Translations under genes and position numbers: made by a program
Notes under the pieces: generated by a model
The model's database searches: none
The model's input: only the letters and a program-made list of their open reading frames with translations
Told to the model about the DNA's origin: nothing
Origin: Mycoplasmatota bacterium
GTDB taxonomy: Bacteria > Bacillota_I > Bacilli_A > Izemoplasmatales > Izemoplasmataceae
NCBI GenBank assembly: GCA_030636545.1
Contig: DAOVWR010000068.1
Location: forward strand, 1 to 6,479
Direction of reading: 5' to 3'
DNA: 6,479 nt
Shown here: positions 5,411 to 6,479 of the stretch, piece by piece
Position numbering within the stretch: position 1 is the stretch's first letter
How the letters are laid out: each line of letters starts with the position of its first letter

Positions 5411-6322
5411 GTGGAAAATAAACAATTTTTTGCGAAGGTTGTTTCAAACAATGAAACAACACACGAAACAAACACAGTAAGTGTTTTGACAGAAGAAAAA
5501 GAGCGAGTTACTTTAAGAATTGATAAAGAAGATAAACTACAACTAAATGCAGTTTACTATTTTGATACAACAGAAATAGTATTTAATGAAAAAGAGCAAC
5601 TATTAGTTCTAAACTTTGAAAGTATTGATACTAAAGACTTAGAACTAGAAAAAAGACAAGAACTAATGACTTGTTTTTATGATTATGCTCCTCTACCAAT
5701 CAGTGAAATCAAAGAAATAATTGAAGAATATCTTAATAGAATTAGTAATGAAGTTATTAAAGATATCATCATGTTTCTTTATGAAGCTCGGAAAGAAGAA
5801 TTTTATTTATACCCAGCCGCAACAAAATTACATCATGCATATATTAGTGGACTAAGCTACCATACATCAACAATGTTAAAGCTAATTGATGGATTTAAAG
5901 CAATCTATCCATTCTTAAATGAAGACTTATTAATTGCTGGTATCTTCTTACATGACATTTGTAAAGTTAAAGAATTATCAAACTACGCTGGACCTGAATA
6001 TACTAAAGAAGGAAAACTTCTAGGTCATATAACAATGGGTGTAAAAGCAATTGAATTAACTGCTTTAAAATTAAACCATCAAGGGACAGAAGAAGTATTA
6101 TTATTAGAGCATATGGTTTTATCACATCATTATTATGGTAATTACGGATCACCAAAAAAACCAAATATTCCTGAAGCATTAATTCTTCATTTTATCGATA
6201 ATATTGATTCGAAGATGACGGCTTTATCAGATGCCTTAAATCAAACATTACCTGGTGAATTTACGCAATCAATTACAGTCTTAGATCGAGAAAGATATTA
6301 TAAATCAAAAATAAAGTCCTAA
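5411..6322 (+). CDS. yhaM: 3'-5' exoribonuclease YhaM
   Basis: YhaM is a metal-dependent 3'-5' exoribonuclease that trims single-stranded RNA ends. From GTG 5411 the protein has 303 residues (Bacillus YhaM about 314). An N-terminal OB-fold nucleic-acid domain (about 1-85) is followed by an HD hydrolase domain. Visible signatures, numbered from 5411, are HHAYISGLSYHT (141-152), LHDICK with the metal-binding His181-Asp182, EYTKEGKLLGHI ending at His206, His234, SHH (238-240) and a late Asp at 263. This order matches YhaM/Cbf1 rather than signalling HD phosphodiesterases. The frame is also open from GTG 5402, adding three residues. It follows the pulA stop directly (9 nt to the preferred start), so it is part of the cca operon. 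Its TAA stop lies in the loop of the terminator hairpin. Confidence 0.93.
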   Translation: MENKQFFAKVVSNNETTHETNTVSVLTEEKERVTLRIDKEDKLQLNAVYYFDTTEIVFNEKEQLLVLNFESIDTKDLELEKRQELMTCFYDYAPLPISEIKEIIEEYLNRISNEVIKDIIMFLYEARKEEFYLYPAATKLHHAYISGLSYHTSTMLKLIDGFKAIYPFLNEDLLIAGIFLHDICKVKELSNYAGPEYTKEGKLLGHITMGVKAIELTALKLNHQGTEEVLLLEHMVLSHHYYGNYGSPKKPNIPEALILHFIDNIDSKMTALSDALNQTLPGEFTQSITVLDRERYYKSKIKS

Positions 6323-6340
6323 TTTTTGGACTTTTTCTTT
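6313..6340 (+). terminator. First terminator of the cca-pulA-yhaM operon
   Basis: AAAGTCC (6313-6319) and GGACTTT (6328-6334) form a 7-bp stem with an 8-nt loop, followed by a T-rich tract (TTCTTT). The yhaM TAA stop (6320-6322) is in the loop. The stem is short and probably leaky alone, which fits the presence of a second terminator downstream. Confidence 0.7.
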
Positions 6341-6355
6341 TACGTATTTCCATAT

Positions 6356-6383
6356 AAAAAAGCCCTAAAATTAGGGCTTTTTT
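6356..6383. terminator. Second, two-way terminator
   Basis: AAAAAAGCCCTAA (6356-6368) and TTAGGGCTTTTTT (6371-6383) are perfect inverted copies. The inner A-T pairs open to make the loop, leaving a GC core with a T run on each strand. It backs up the operon terminator and also lies just beyond the stop codon of the leftward gene at the right edge. Confidence 0.88.
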
Positions 6384-6396
6384 AATTTGTTATGTA

Positions 6397-6479
6397 TTAA
6401 TCAGTTGGAATAACAAATCCTTCAGCAAAGTTTATTGAATATAAAGCTTCAATGATATCATCTAATAATTCCATATGAG
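6397..6479 (-). CDS. Unidentified protein, C-terminal 26 residues only
   Basis: On the minus strand an open frame enters from the right edge and ends at TAA (6399-6397), 13 nt before the shared terminator. The visible residues end in NFAEGFVIPTD. An ATG at 6474 would give a 25-residue peptide, but no ribosome binding site is visible in the few bases before it, so this is more likely the tail of a longer gene. The position next to a two-way terminator supports a real gene end. Too little is present to name a family. Confidence 0.6.
   Translation of the reverse strand, partial: HMELLDDIIEALYSINFAEGFVIPTD

Noticed and set aside
5411..6322. The HD domain protein as a nucleotide-signalling phosphodiesterase or a defence-type HD nuclease.
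   Set aside because: The N-terminal OB-like domain, the HHAYxxGL and EYTxEGKLLGHI segments and the length all match YhaM, and the operon context is housekeeping.

Overview
The window reads as a very AT-rich, compact bacterial chromosome segment with Gram-positive (Bacillota/Mollicutes-like) expression signals. These include AGGAGG or GGTGA ribosome binding sites, sigma-A type promoters and short hairpin-plus-T terminators. Every tryptophan in the recognised genes is TGG and no reading frame is interrupted by TGA, so this is not a genetic-code-4 mycoplasma. An Acholeplasma/Izemoplasma-like or related low-GC lineage fits best, but that placement is inferred from composition and gene families, not proven.

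Layout. (1) Positions 1-425, minus strand: the first 141 residues of a lipoprotein whose rhodanese-like domain runs off the left edge. It is driven by a perfect consensus promoter (TTGACA-N17-TATAAT). (2) 426-729: a divergent intergenic region holding that promoter, an unassigned terminator-like hairpin pointing right, and an extended -10 promoter for the next gene. (3) 730-1389, plus strand: a two-gene unit of membrane-anchored small proteins, a NusG domain II protein and a DUF1146 (YwzB-like) protein. It ends in a two-way terminator. (4) 1414-2025, minus strand: a YigZ/IMPACT family protein converging on that terminator. (5) 2026-2130: a short divergent promoter region in which the two outward-facing -10/ribosome-site/start modules are nearly mirror copies. 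(6) 2131-6322, plus strand: a tight three-gene operon of the tRNA CCA-adding enzyme, a cytosolic type I pullulanase (AmyX/PulA type) and the YhaM 3'-5' exoribonuclease. It is closed by two successive terminators. (7) 6397-6479, minus strand: the last 26 codons of an unidentified gene sharing the second terminator.

How it fits together. The operon joins two RNA 3'-end enzymes (Cca builds or repairs tRNA 3' ends, YhaM trims RNA 3' ends) with an alpha-1,6-glucan debranching enzyme. The genes touch or overlap, so they are probably co-transcribed and translationally coupled. The rest is ordinary housekeeping content. I see no CRISPR array, insertion sequence, tRNA, rRNA, phage gene or obvious new defence-type system. 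The most interesting points are the mirrored start modules with predicted leaders of about 10 nt, the unassigned hairpin, the rhodanese lipoprotein and the unusual operon grouping.
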